In this document: piece by piece, positions 17,656 through 25,773 of the stretch | Numbering within the stretch: position 1 is the stretch's first letter | Layout: every line of letters begins with the position of its first letter | NCBI GenBank assembly: GCA_046329575.1 | Contig: JAXLUJ010000004.1 | Span: forward strand, 256,791 to 320,790 | Direction of reading: 5' to 3' | Origin: UBA1941 sp046329575 | GTDB lineage: Bacteria > Bacteroidota > Bacteroidia > Chitinophagales > LD1 | Length of the DNA stretch: 64,000 nt | Position numbers and translations under genes: made by a program | The notes under the pieces: model-generated | Seen by the model: the letters and a program-made list of their open reading frames with translations, nothing else | Told to the model about the DNA's origin: nothing | The model's database searches: none

Positions 17656-18693
17656 ATGGAGTTATTTTTCATTGAAAAGGGAGCCATTATTCTGGTAGTT
17701 TTCGCCATTACAATGCTCATTGCCTTGTATAGCACCTTTGCCGAACGTGTTTTGGCAGGATACTTTCAGGATCGCCTGGGGCCCAACCGCTCGGGACCCG
17801 GCGGATTATTGCAACCATTAGCCGACGGTTTGAAGATGTTCACCAAAGAGGATTTTATACCGAATACGCCGAATAAACTTTTGTTCATATTGGGCCCGGG
17901 AATTGCGATGACTACGGCGCTTATGACCAGCGTTGTAATCCCATGGGGAAAAAGTATTTCTATAATGGGGCATGAAGTAGTGTTGCAGGCTGCAGACGTA
18001 AACATTGCAATTTTGTATGTGTTTGGCGTTATTTCTATTGGCGTTTACGGCATCATGATTGGCGGCTGGGCCTCAAACAATAAGTTTTCGTTACTTGGTG
18101 CGGTTCGGGCATCTTCTCAAATGATTTCGTATGAAGTGGCCATGGGGCTTTCAATTATCGCGGTGTTGATGATGACCGGGTCGCTCAGTTTACGAACAAT
18201 TTCTGAACAACAAGGGGGTTTTGGAGGGGTTAACTGGAATGTTTTTTATCAACCCATCGCCTTTTTGGTATTTCTGATTTGTGCATTTGCTGAAACCAAT
18301 CGTACTCCATTTGATTTACCGGAATGTGAAAGTGAGTTGGTTGGTGGCTATCACACGGAGTATTCATCGATGAAATTGGGATTTTTCCTGTTTGCTGAAT
18401 ACGTGAACATGTTCATTTCTTGTGCCATCATTGCCACTCTCTTTTTTGGTGGATATAATTATCCCGGGATGCATTGGGTTCACGATGCTGCCGGCGCGAA
18501 TGTGGCCAATGTTTTAGGGGTACTCGCCTTCTTCGTAAAAATATTTTTTGGAATCTTTTTCTACATGTGGGTTCGATGGACGGTTCCGCGGTTTCGTTAC
18601 GATCAATTGATGAACTTAGGCTGGAAAATTTTAATTCCGTTGTCGATCGGCAACATCATTCTTACGGGATTAATCATTCTGTGGAGAAAATGA
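17656..18693 (+). CDS. nuoH: NADH-quinone oxidoreductase subunit H
   Basis: The 345-residue membrane protein has about eight helices and forms part of the quinone chamber of complex I. Conserved blocks are GYFQDRLGPNRSGPGG near 35-50, SYEVAMGLS near 157-165, and AETNRTPFDLPECESELVGG (about 214-233), the family fingerprint with the acidic loop facing the quinone site. It starts 6 nt after nuoG. Confidence 0.97.
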   Translation: MELFFIEKGAIILVVFAITMLIALYSTFAERVLAGYFQDRLGPNRSGPGGLLQPLADGLKMFTKEDFIPNTPNKLLFILGPGIAMTTALMTSVVIPWGKSISIMGHEVVLQAADVNIAILYVFGVISIGVYGIMIGGWASNNKFSLLGAVRASSQMISYEVAMGLSIIAVLMMTGSLSLRTISEQQGGFGGVNWNVFYQPIAFLVFLICAFAETNRTPFDLPECESELVGGYHTEYSSMKLGFFLFAEYVNMFISCAIIATLFFGGYNYPGMHWVHDAAGANVANVLGVLAFFVKIFFGIFFYMWVRWTVPRFRYDQLMNLGWKILIPLSIGNIILTGLIILWRK

Positions 18694-18737
18694 TTCGCAA
18701 CTTCTTGTCTTAAATATATTTTTGTCGGGCTTTATAA

Positions 18738-19256
18738 ATGACAGATTTTTCAACCATATCGTTAAGCGGCCGCAAGGTAGATGTTTCCAGAAAGGAAATG
18801 ACACTTGCCGAGCAGCTTTATCTTCCCGGAATCATTAAGGGAATGGGAATTACACTGAAGCACTTTTTCAGTAAAAAGGCAACCATCCAATATCCGGATG
18901 AAAAGCGAGAATTCAGTCCGGTATATCGCGGCCGCCATATTCTGATGCGCGACGAGAATGGTGCAGAGCGCTGTACGGCGTGTGGCTTATGCGCCTTGGC
19001 CTGTCCGGCTGAAGCAATCACGATGACTGCCGCTGAGCGCGTTCCCGGGGAAGAGAAAAAATATCGTGAAGAGAAATACGCCGCCGTTTACGAGATCAAC
19101 ATGCTTCGTTGCATATTCTGCGGTTTGTGCGAAGAAGCCTGCCCGAAAGAAGCTATATTTTTAACTGAAAATATGCCCCCGGCCGATTATATGCGGGAAG
19201 GTTTTATTTACGGCAAGGATAAATTAGTAATGAAAGATTCGCAGCAGATTTTATGA
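18738..19256 (+). CDS. nuoI: NADH-quinone oxidoreductase subunit I (two 4Fe-4S clusters)
   Basis: 172 residues with the two ferredoxin motifs CTACGLCALACPAEAI (about 75-90) and CIFCGLCEEACPKEAI (about 123-138), which bind clusters N6a and N6b between NuoG and the quinone site. The N-terminal part contains the amphipathic helix GIIKGMGITLKHFF that anchors it to the membrane arm. Its stop overlaps the nuoJ start (ATGATG), so translation is coupled. Confidence 0.96.
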   Translation: MTDFSTISLSGRKVDVSRKEMTLAEQLYLPGIIKGMGITLKHFFSKKATIQYPDEKREFSPVYRGRHILMRDENGAERCTACGLCALACPAEAITMTAAERVPGEEKKYREEKYAAVYEINMLRCIFCGLCEEACPKEAIFLTENMPPADYMREGFIYGKDKLVMKDSQQIL

Positions 19257-19789
19257 TGAACATTCATGCCATTTCGTTCTGGGCTCTATCAACCATCGCC
19301 TTTATTTGCGCGATCTATACTGTAATCAGCCGCAATCCAATTTTCAGCGCCATATCGCTGTTGGTTTGCTTTGCTTCAGTTGCCGGTCATTACCTGCTTC
19401 TGAACGCACAATTCCTGTTCATTGTTCACATTATTGTGTATGCCGGGGCCATCATGGTTCTCTTTTTAACTACGCTGATGTTGATGAATTTAAATGAAGA
19501 GTCAGAACGAAATAAACCGGCCATAGCTCAAATTGCAGCATTGATTGGTGCAGGAGTGTTAGGAGTGCTGTTATCAGCTTTGATCTACAAATTTCAACCT
19601 CTAATTCCTGCTATGAAGTCGAATGGACCGGTTGGAGACATTGCCAGTTTAGGTACGGTACTTTTGGATGAATATTTTTTTCCTTTTGAGTTTATTTCAG
19701 TGTTGCTATTGTCGGCTATGGTTGGTGTAGTGTTGCTGATTAAACGGGAAAGACCTGATGATATTAAATTAAGTGAAGCTGTAAAATGA
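19253..19789 (+). CDS. nuoJ: NADH-quinone oxidoreductase subunit J
   Basis: The 178-residue protein has five hydrophobic helices. The family pattern NPIFSAISLLVCFASVAGHYLLLNA (split, about 28-52) and IVYAGAIMVLFLTTLMLMN (about 61-79) are diagnostic of NuoJ. It overlaps nuoI by 4 nt and nuoK by 4 nt. A second ATG, one codon downstream at 19256, is an equally possible start. Confidence 0.95.
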   Translation: MMNIHAISFWALSTIAFICAIYTVISRNPIFSAISLLVCFASVAGHYLLLNAQFLFIVHIIVYAGAIMVLFLTTLMLMNLNEESERNKPAIAQIAALIGAGVLGVLLSALIYKFQPLIPAMKSNGPVGDIASLGTVLLDEYFFPFEFISVLLLSAMVGVVLLIKRERPDDIKLSEAVK

Positions 19790-20118
19790 TGTTACTGGAT
19801 ATCTTTCAAAATCATGGAATTAACATTAGCCATTATGTAATGGTTAGCGCTATTCTTTTTACGATTGGCGTTTTCGGTGTACTCTATCGAAGAAATGCCA
19901 TCACTATCTTCATGTGCATTGAGTTAATGCTGAATGCCGTGAATTTGTTACTAGTTGCATTTTCTACATACCATCACGACAACAGCGGTCAGGTATTTGT
20001 TTTTTTTATCATGGCCGTAGCTGCTGCTGAAGTGGCTGTAGGGTTGGCTATTCTGGTTACTATTTTCCGAAACATCCATACGGTGGATATTGATGAATTG
20101 AAAAGCCTTAAATGGTAG
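19786..20118 (+). CDS. nuoK: NADH-quinone oxidoreductase subunit K
   Basis: The 110-residue protein has three helices and the conserved membrane acidic residues: Glu in FMCIELMLNAVNLLL (about 43-57) and Glu in AAAEVAVGLAILV (about 78-90). Length and residues are normal for NuoK, an antiporter-like connecting subunit of the membrane arm. Confidence 0.96.
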   Translation: MMLLDIFQNHGINISHYVMVSAILFTIGVFGVLYRRNAITIFMCIELMLNAVNLLLVAFSTYHHDNSGQVFVFFIMAVAAAEVAVGLAILVTIFRNIHTVDIDELKSLKW

Positions 20119-20136
20119 CCTTTTAAAAATAAGACT

Positions 20137-22044
20137 GTGATAACACCATTATACATTGCTTTATTTCCCCTGCTTGGTTTTTTGATAAACGCCTTTTTAG
20201 GAAAGCGTTTATCTAAAAATGTTTCCGGAGGAATTGGTTCATTCAGTGTTTTGCTATCGTTCCTAATCTCGGCATCTTATTTTTGGGGATTAGCCAGCGG
20301 CAATTCCCAGCCATTTGAAACCAAAGTTTTTGATTGGTTCAGTTTCGGTAACTTTCATATTGAGTTTGGATTTTTGATTGATCAGTTAAGCGCCAGTTGG
20401 CTGATGATCATCACCGGAATCGGCTTCTTGATACATGTGTACAGCATCGGTTATATGCATGACGATGACGGCTTCCAACGTTTCTTCAGCTATTTGAATC
20501 TTTTCATATTCTTCATGCTTTTACTGGTAATGGGGAATAACCTGGTGGTGATGTTCATAGGTTGGGAAGGCGTAGGTTTATGTTCTTATCTGCTCATTGG
20601 CTTTTGGTTTAAAAACCAAGAGTATAACAACGCTGCAAAGAAGGCGTTTGTAATGAACCGAATTGGAGATCTCTTCTTTTTAATCGGAATGTTCCTACTG
20701 TTATTTTACGCTAAAACGCTGAACTATTCGGGTTTGAGCGCCGCTGCGGGCAGTTTAGATCATCATGTCTTATTTCTGGCCACTTTATTCTTGTTTATTG
20801 GCGCTTGTGGCAAATCAGCTCAATTGCCGCTTTATACCTGGCTTCCTGACGCTATGGCCGGTCCAACACCTGTATCGGCCCTGATACATGCCGCTACGAT
20901 GGTTACAGCGGGAATATTCATGATTTGCCGCACCAATTTCCTTTTTAGTTTGGTTCCTGAAGTGTTGCACATCATTGCAATTGTAGGAGTGGCAACCGCC
21001 TTGTTTGCGGCTACTATCGGAGTGCTTCAAAACGATATTAAGAAGGTGCTCGCTTACTCTACTGTTTCCCAGCTTGGTTTAATGTTTACAGCCTTGGGCC
21101 TTGGCGCTTATTCAACAGGAGCCTTTCATGTGATTACACATGCGTTTTTTAAGGCTTGTTTATTTTTGGGAAGTGGTTCTGTAATTCATGCGATGCATGG
21201 TCAACAGGATATTCGCCGGATGGGTGGATTAAAAAAGTGGATGCCGGTAACATTCATCACTTTTATGCTGGCGAGTTTAGCAATTGCGGGAGTACCGCCT
21301 TTTTCAGGCTTTTTTTCGAAAGACGAAATTTTGGAACACGCCTTTGAGCACAACAAAATTATTTGGGCCATGGCATCATTGGCCTCTGTTTTAACGGCCT
21401 TTTATATGTTCCGTTTAGTGTTCCTTACATTTTTCCAAAATTTCCGTGGTACACAAGAAGAAGAACACCATTTGCATGAATCGCCTGTTACGATAACTTT
21501 TCCGCTGATCGTACTCGCCATCCTTTCTGTTGTTGGAGGTTTTATTGGTTTACCTAAAGCCTTTGGCTTTACCCACTGGTTCGATCAATTCCTGAACCAA
21601 TCTCCACTTTTTGCAGGAGGAAATGCGGCTTTACCTATTACAGCAACTGAAGAAGGCAACGGCAGTGTATTAATTCCTGTTGCATTGGCAGTTGCCGGTG
21701 CTGTTATTGGAATTGGCTATGCCTACTATAAGTACATCATGAACCGGCAATTGCCGGCAGAAGAGGGTCAGTTAAACGGCTTCGCTGCCTTAGTATATGC
21801 AAAGTACCGAATTGATGAGTTATATAATGCTGTTATTGTAACACCGTTGATGCGTATTTCAGACTTGGCCTATGATGTTTTGGACCGGGTGGTGGTAGAT
21901 GGCCTTGTGAACCTCACCGGCAGGATATCTATTCAGGCCGGTAAACAACTACGAGTGATTCAAAGCGGGAATATTGGATTCTATTTGTTGATGATGGTGG
22001 TGGGCATTATTGCCGTGTTTAGTTATTTATTAATGCGTTCGTAA
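20137..22044 (+). CDS. nuoL: NADH-quinone oxidoreductase subunit L (proton-pumping)
   Basis: The 635-residue protein begins at a GTG (20137). It has the Mrp-antiporter fold with MFIGWEGVGLCSYLLIGFW (about 139-157), AGPTPVSALIHAATMVTAG (about 245-263) and the Lys/His residues of TM helices 7-12. The last approximately 150 residues hold the lateral amphipathic helix and terminal helices typical of NuoL. The subunit is the distal proton channel of complex I. Spacing to nuoK is 18 nt. Confidence 0.97.
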   Translation: MITPLYIALFPLLGFLINAFLGKRLSKNVSGGIGSFSVLLSFLISASYFWGLASGNSQPFETKVFDWFSFGNFHIEFGFLIDQLSASWLMIITGIGFLIHVYSIGYMHDDDGFQRFFSYLNLFIFFMLLLVMGNNLVVMFIGWEGVGLCSYLLIGFWFKNQEYNNAAKKAFVMNRIGDLFFLIGMFLLLFYAKTLNYSGLSAAAGSLDHHVLFLATLFLFIGACGKSAQLPLYTWLPDAMAGPTPVSALIHAATMVTAGIFMICRTNFLFSLVPEVLHIIAIVGVATALFAATIGVLQNDIKKVLAYSTVSQLGLMFTALGLGAYSTGAFHVITHAFFKACLFLGSGSVIHAMHGQQDIRRMGGLKKWMPVTFITFMLASLAIAGVPPFSGFFSKDEILEHAFEHNKIIWAMASLASVLTAFYMFRLVFLTFFQNFRGTQEEEHHLHESPVTITFPLIVLAILSVVGGFIGLPKAFGFTHWFDQFLNQSPLFAGGNAALPITATEEGNGSVLIPVALAVAGAVIGIGYAYYKYIMNRQLPAEEGQLNGFAALVYAKYRIDELYNAVIVTPLMRISDLAYDVLDRVVVDGLVNLTGRISIQAGKQLRVIQSGNIGFYLLMMVVGIIAVFSYLLMRS

Positions 22045-22063
22045 TTTGTTGAAGAACTAACTT

Positions 22064-23509
22064 ATGTTCTTAGTATTACTATTAGTATTTCCATTGTTGG
22101 CGGCTGCAGCCACCTTCGCTTTTGGAGAGCGGGCAAGCAGCCGGGCTGCTTTTGGGTTCAGCGTGATTACGTTGGCCATGACTGTGGCGGCCTATTTTCA
22201 GTTACGCCAAGGCCTTACTTTGGCCTACATGCACGAATGGGTAGCTCATCCCAAAATAACATTTAGCATTGCGGCAGATGGTCTGAGCTTTCTGATGATG
22301 GCCCTGACTAATTTTCTAGTTCCAATTATTATCCTTTCCACTTTTGACCGCCAACCATCCGGCAGCCGATCGTTTTATGCCCTCATTCTTTTGATGCAAT
22401 TCGCGTTAAACGGGGTGTTTTTAGCCACCGACGGTTTTCTATTCTATATTTTCTGGGAACTGGCGCTGTTGCCAATCTATTTTATTGCATTGCTGTGGGG
22501 CGAAGGCCACGACAAAGATTTCCGAAACACGGCAATATTCAAGTTTTTTGTTTACACAATTGCCGGCTCGCTGTTTATGCTGGTAGCATTCATTTACCTG
22601 TATCAGCAATCGGGTAGTTTTCTGATTCAGGATTGGTATGCGTTAAGTTTATCAGGAAAAGAGCAATGCTTAATAGCGCTTGCTATTTTCTTTGCGTTCG
22701 CCATCAAAATTCCAATATTTCCATTTCACACCTGGCAGGCCAATGCTTATAAAGAGGCGCCAACGGCGGGAACGATGTTGTTAGCAGGAATCATGCTGAA
22801 AATGGGTTTGTATGGTTTACTACGTTGGTTATTGCCGGTGGTTCCGGAAGGCGTTCAGTGCTGGACTCCATTGTTCATTGCGTTAAGCGTTGTTGGTATA
22901 ATATATGGTTCAGTAATCGCCATTACGCAGCGCGATATGAAGCGGCTACTGGCCTATTCATCGTTTGCACACGTAGGTTTAATTGCTGCCGGAATATTTG
23001 CTCTAAATATTGAAGCATTTCAAGGCGCAGTAGTGCAAATGATTGCGCATGGCGTAAACGTTGTGGGTGCCTTTTTTGCCGCAGAAATTATTTGGAGAAG
23101 AACAGAAACCCAGATCATTGACGAATTAGGCGGTATCAGGAGTGTTGCACCAAAGTTTGCCACTGCCTTTATGATTGTGATGCTGGCGTCGGTAGCGCTT
23201 CCGGTAACCAATGCTTTCATAGGCGAATTTTTGTTGCTGTATGGTGTTTTCCAATACAACACTATTCTTTCGTTAGTAGCGGGGCTTACCATTATTCTCG
23301 GAGCCGTTTATATGCTAAGAATGTATCAACGCAGCATGCTGGGGCAGGTACATCCCAGAACATTGGCCTTTGACGACCTCACCATAAGTGAACTTACCGT
23401 ATTTTCAATACTAACCCTTGCCATCTTTATCTGCGGAATTTATCCTAAACCGATTATGACATTAGCGCAACCGGCGCTGGAATCTATTTTACAAAATGCT
23501 TTACCATAA
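22064..23509 (+). CDS. nuoM: NADH-quinone oxidoreductase subunit M (proton-pumping)
   Basis: 481 residues with fourteen or so helices. Diagnostic segments are FYIFWELALLPIYFI (about 127-141), PIFPFHTWQANAYKEAPTAG (about 219-238) and MKRLLAYSSFAHVG (about 292-305). Glu in WELALLP and Lys in MKRLLAYSS are the conserved channel residues. Normal NuoM length; 19 nt after nuoL. Confidence 0.97.
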   Translation: MFLVLLLVFPLLAAAATFAFGERASSRAAFGFSVITLAMTVAAYFQLRQGLTLAYMHEWVAHPKITFSIAADGLSFLMMALTNFLVPIIILSTFDRQPSGSRSFYALILLMQFALNGVFLATDGFLFYIFWELALLPIYFIALLWGEGHDKDFRNTAIFKFFVYTIAGSLFMLVAFIYLYQQSGSFLIQDWYALSLSGKEQCLIALAIFFAFAIKIPIFPFHTWQANAYKEAPTAGTMLLAGIMLKMGLYGLLRWLLPVVPEGVQCWTPLFIALSVVGIIYGSVIAITQRDMKRLLAYSSFAHVGLIAAGIFALNIEAFQGAVVQMIAHGVNVVGAFFAAEIIWRRTETQIIDELGGIRSVAPKFATAFMIVMLASVALPVTNAFIGEFLLLYGVFQYNTILSLVAGLTIILGAVYMLRMYQRSMLGQVHPRTLAFDDLTISELTVFSILTLAIFICGIYPKPIMTLAQPALESILQNALP

Positions 23510-23518
23510 GCTGCATTC

Positions 23519-24889
23519 ATGAAAGCATTGACATATACCTCTTTTCTTGGGCTGATTTGTTTGGTTCTTGAAATTTTCAATTTACGTAAGATCGTAATAT
23601 CGGTAGTGCTTACGGCGCTTGCTGCGATCTTTTATTTCAACCTTACCGAATGGAATACGAATGCGTCGTATTACCATGATATGTTGCGGGCCGATAACTT
23701 CAGTATTGCGTTTAGCGGATTGTTGCTGCTCCTGGGGTTTGCACTGGTAGTTATGAGTGGTAGTTTTTTCAAATCAGAAGAAACCAAGCTTAGTGATTAT
23801 GTTTCGGTAATTGTATTTACGCTTTGTGGCGCCATTGCGCTTGTTTCTTTTTCAAACATGGCGATGCTTTTTATTGGTTTGGAAGTTCTGTCGATTTCCC
23901 TTTACATTTTGGCAGGCAGTAAAAGACGCGATGTGCGTTCAAATGAAGCAGCCATGAAGTACTTTTTGATGGGTTCGTTTGCATCGGGAATTCTGCTTTT
24001 TGGTATTGCGCTGATTTATGGCGTAAGCGGTTCCTTCAACCTTTCGGAAATTGCTGCATTTGCTTCACAAAACGAACCCAACAAACTTTTTATTCTGGGC
24101 ATGATTATGATTTTAATCGCCTTGCTTTTCAAAGTTTCGGCGGTTCCTTTTCATTTTTGGGCGCCTGATGTGTATGAAGGCTCTCCTACCCTGATTACCG
24201 CCATGATGGCCACAATGGCCAAAGTAGCTGCGATGGCTGCACTTTACCGCTTATTCGCCGGTTGTTTTGTACAACAGTTCCCGGTGGCCATTTACCTGAT
24301 CGGATTAGTTGCTGCGCTTACTATGCTGGTTGGCAACCTTTCGGCATTGAATCAGGAATCGTTCAAACGGATGCTGGCATTTTCGGGCATTGCACATGCC
24401 GGTTATATGTTGCTTGCTATTCTAACCCTCAACAACAACACGCCTGGATCGCTCTTCTTCTACGCCACTGCGTATGCATTTACGTCAATAGGCGCCTTTG
24501 CTGTGGCTATTGTAGTGGCGCGTATTTCGGGTACCGAAAAAATTGAAGGCTTTAACGGGTTTGGAAAGAAATCGCCGTTACTAGCAGCCGTTCTCACCAT
24601 GTTATTATTTAGCATGGCGGGCATTCCTCCATTTGCGGGATTTTTTGGAAAATACTATGTGTTTACCGATGCCATCCGAAACGGACATTTGCCTTTGGTT
24701 TTGCTGGCTGTGATTACTTCTATCATCAGCATCTATTTTTACTTCAAAGTGATTGTGGCCATGTGGGTACGCGAAGGCACTGAACATGTTCCGGCAATCG
24801 AATGGACCTATAAAGCCATTGCTATTGCCTCGCTCCTTTTCATTTTAGCGATTGGTATATCGCCATCGCTGCTTACTTCTTTGTTTTAA
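23519..24889 (+). CDS. nuoN: NADH-quinone oxidoreductase subunit N (proton-pumping)
   Basis: 456 residues. The antiporter-like core has MLFIGLEVLSISLYILAG (about 115-132), VSAVPFHFWAPDVYEGSPT (about 206-224) and FKRMLAFSGIAHAGYML (about 281-297). It closes the nuo operon. No hairpin-plus-T terminator follows directly; the next 170 nt hold a GC-rich palindromic element instead. Confidence 0.97.
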   Translation: MKALTYTSFLGLICLVLEIFNLRKIVISVVLTALAAIFYFNLTEWNTNASYYHDMLRADNFSIAFSGLLLLLGFALVVMSGSFFKSEETKLSDYVSVIVFTLCGAIALVSFSNMAMLFIGLEVLSISLYILAGSKRRDVRSNEAAMKYFLMGSFASGILLFGIALIYGVSGSFNLSEIAAFASQNEPNKLFILGMIMILIALLFKVSAVPFHFWAPDVYEGSPTLITAMMATMAKVAAMAALYRLFAGCFVQQFPVAIYLIGLVAALTMLVGNLSALNQESFKRMLAFSGIAHAGYMLLAILTLNNNTPGSLFFYATAYAFTSIGAFAVAIVVARISGTEKIEGFNGFGKKSPLLAAVLTMLLFSMAGIPPFAGFFGKYYVFTDAIRNGHLPLVLLAVITSIISIYFYFKVIVAMWVREGTEHVPAIEWTYKAIAIASLLFILAIGISPSLLTSLF

Positions 24890-24953
24890 AATAAGAAAAT
24901 TAGCGCCCTTCAGGTTATTACCAATTTAAGAACTCATACGAATGCCTAGCATA

Positions 24954-25049
24954 GCGCCAGGGATTGGAATGGCGCGAACGAAGTGAGCGGTGCGTAGTGA
25001 AACGAAGCACCGAAGCGTTAGCGGAGCCATGCAAAGCCCGCAGGCGCCC
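24954..25049. repeat. GC-rich intergenic element with nested hairpins
   Basis: The segment is far more GC-rich than its flanks and encodes no protein. It contains GCGCCA / TGGCGC (24954-24959 with 24970-24975), CGGTGC / GCACCG (24988-24993 with 25007-25012) and a closing GGCGCCC before a run of eight A. It carries GAACGAAGTG at 24976-24985, which recurs exactly at 54759-54768 in a second such element. It lies between the convergent nuoN and rhodanese-thioredoxin genes, so it may also act as a terminator or be a dispersed repeat. Confidence 0.55.
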
Positions 25050-25060
25050 AAAAAAAAGTA

Positions 25061-25768
25061 CTAATTTTTATCGATCTGTTCCTGAATAGTTGGCTGATCT
25101 ACTACACCTAGTGAACGCCATACTTCTTTACCCTGTTTGTAGAGAATGAGTAGCGGAATGCTACGGATATGCATTTCATTTGCCAGTTCGGGATTTTCAT
25201 CTACATCGATAGTCAACAACTCCAATTTTGCCGCATTTGCCTTTTCTGTTTTTTCTACAATAGGTTTTAACATTTTGCATGGACCACACCAAACCGCTTT
25301 GAAATCAACTAAAACCAACTTGTCTTTTGTGACATTTTTGAGGTAACTGTCCATAGTAAGACCTGTAGATTTGGTTTGATTGGATTCGATCAACGGCTTT
25401 TTGGCATCGCTCCATGCGAGAATTCCGCCATTCATTTCATAAACTTCATGAAATCCCTTTTTGGATATGAGGGCCGCTGCCTTTTGGCTTCGCCCGCCGG
25501 AGAGGCAGTACACAAACACCGGTCGTGATTTATCGAGCTTTTCGATTTTATCGATAAAATCATCGGCATTAAAATTAATGTTAGAAGCGTTTTCAAGATG
25601 TCTTTCGGCATATTCTTCCGGCGTGCGCACATCAATCAATTGCGCATTTGGCGTAGCCATCAGTTGCTTTTGAAAATCATTAACGTTAAGCGATTTAGAT
25701 TGCCCGTTAGTGAGTGAATTACAAGCCGCGAGAATTAAGAGCAGCGCCGTTGTGAGGAATCGTTTCAT
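25061..25768 (-). CDS. Rhodanese-thioredoxin fusion lipoprotein
   Basis: The 235-residue protein has a lipobox LAAC (Cys16), which predicts a membrane-anchored extracytoplasmic protein. The rhodanese domain (about 28-125) has LIDVRTPEEY and an active-site loop YCLSGGRS with catalytic Cys88. The thioredoxin domain (about 140-235) has VWCGPCK (active site 160-164) and the cis-proline loop SIPLL. A rhodanese that forms a protein persulfide next to a dithiol that can reduce it makes a self-contained sulfur-transfer or persulfide-reducing protein. It lies 5 nt downstream of the ETHE1-like gene, suggesting a shared sulfur pathway. Confidence 0.9.
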   Translation of the reverse strand: MKRFLTTALLLILAACNSLTNGQSKSLNVNDFQKQLMATPNAQLIDVRTPEEYAERHLENASNINFNADDFIDKIEKLDKSRPVFVYCLSGGRSQKAAALISKKGFHEVYEMNGGILAWSDAKKPLIESNQTKSTGLTMDSYLKNVTKDKLVLVDFKAVWCGPCKMLKPIVEKTEKANAAKLELLTIDVDENPELANEMHIRSIPLLILYKQGKEVWRSLGVVDQPTIQEQIDKN

Positions 25769-25773
25769 TACTA

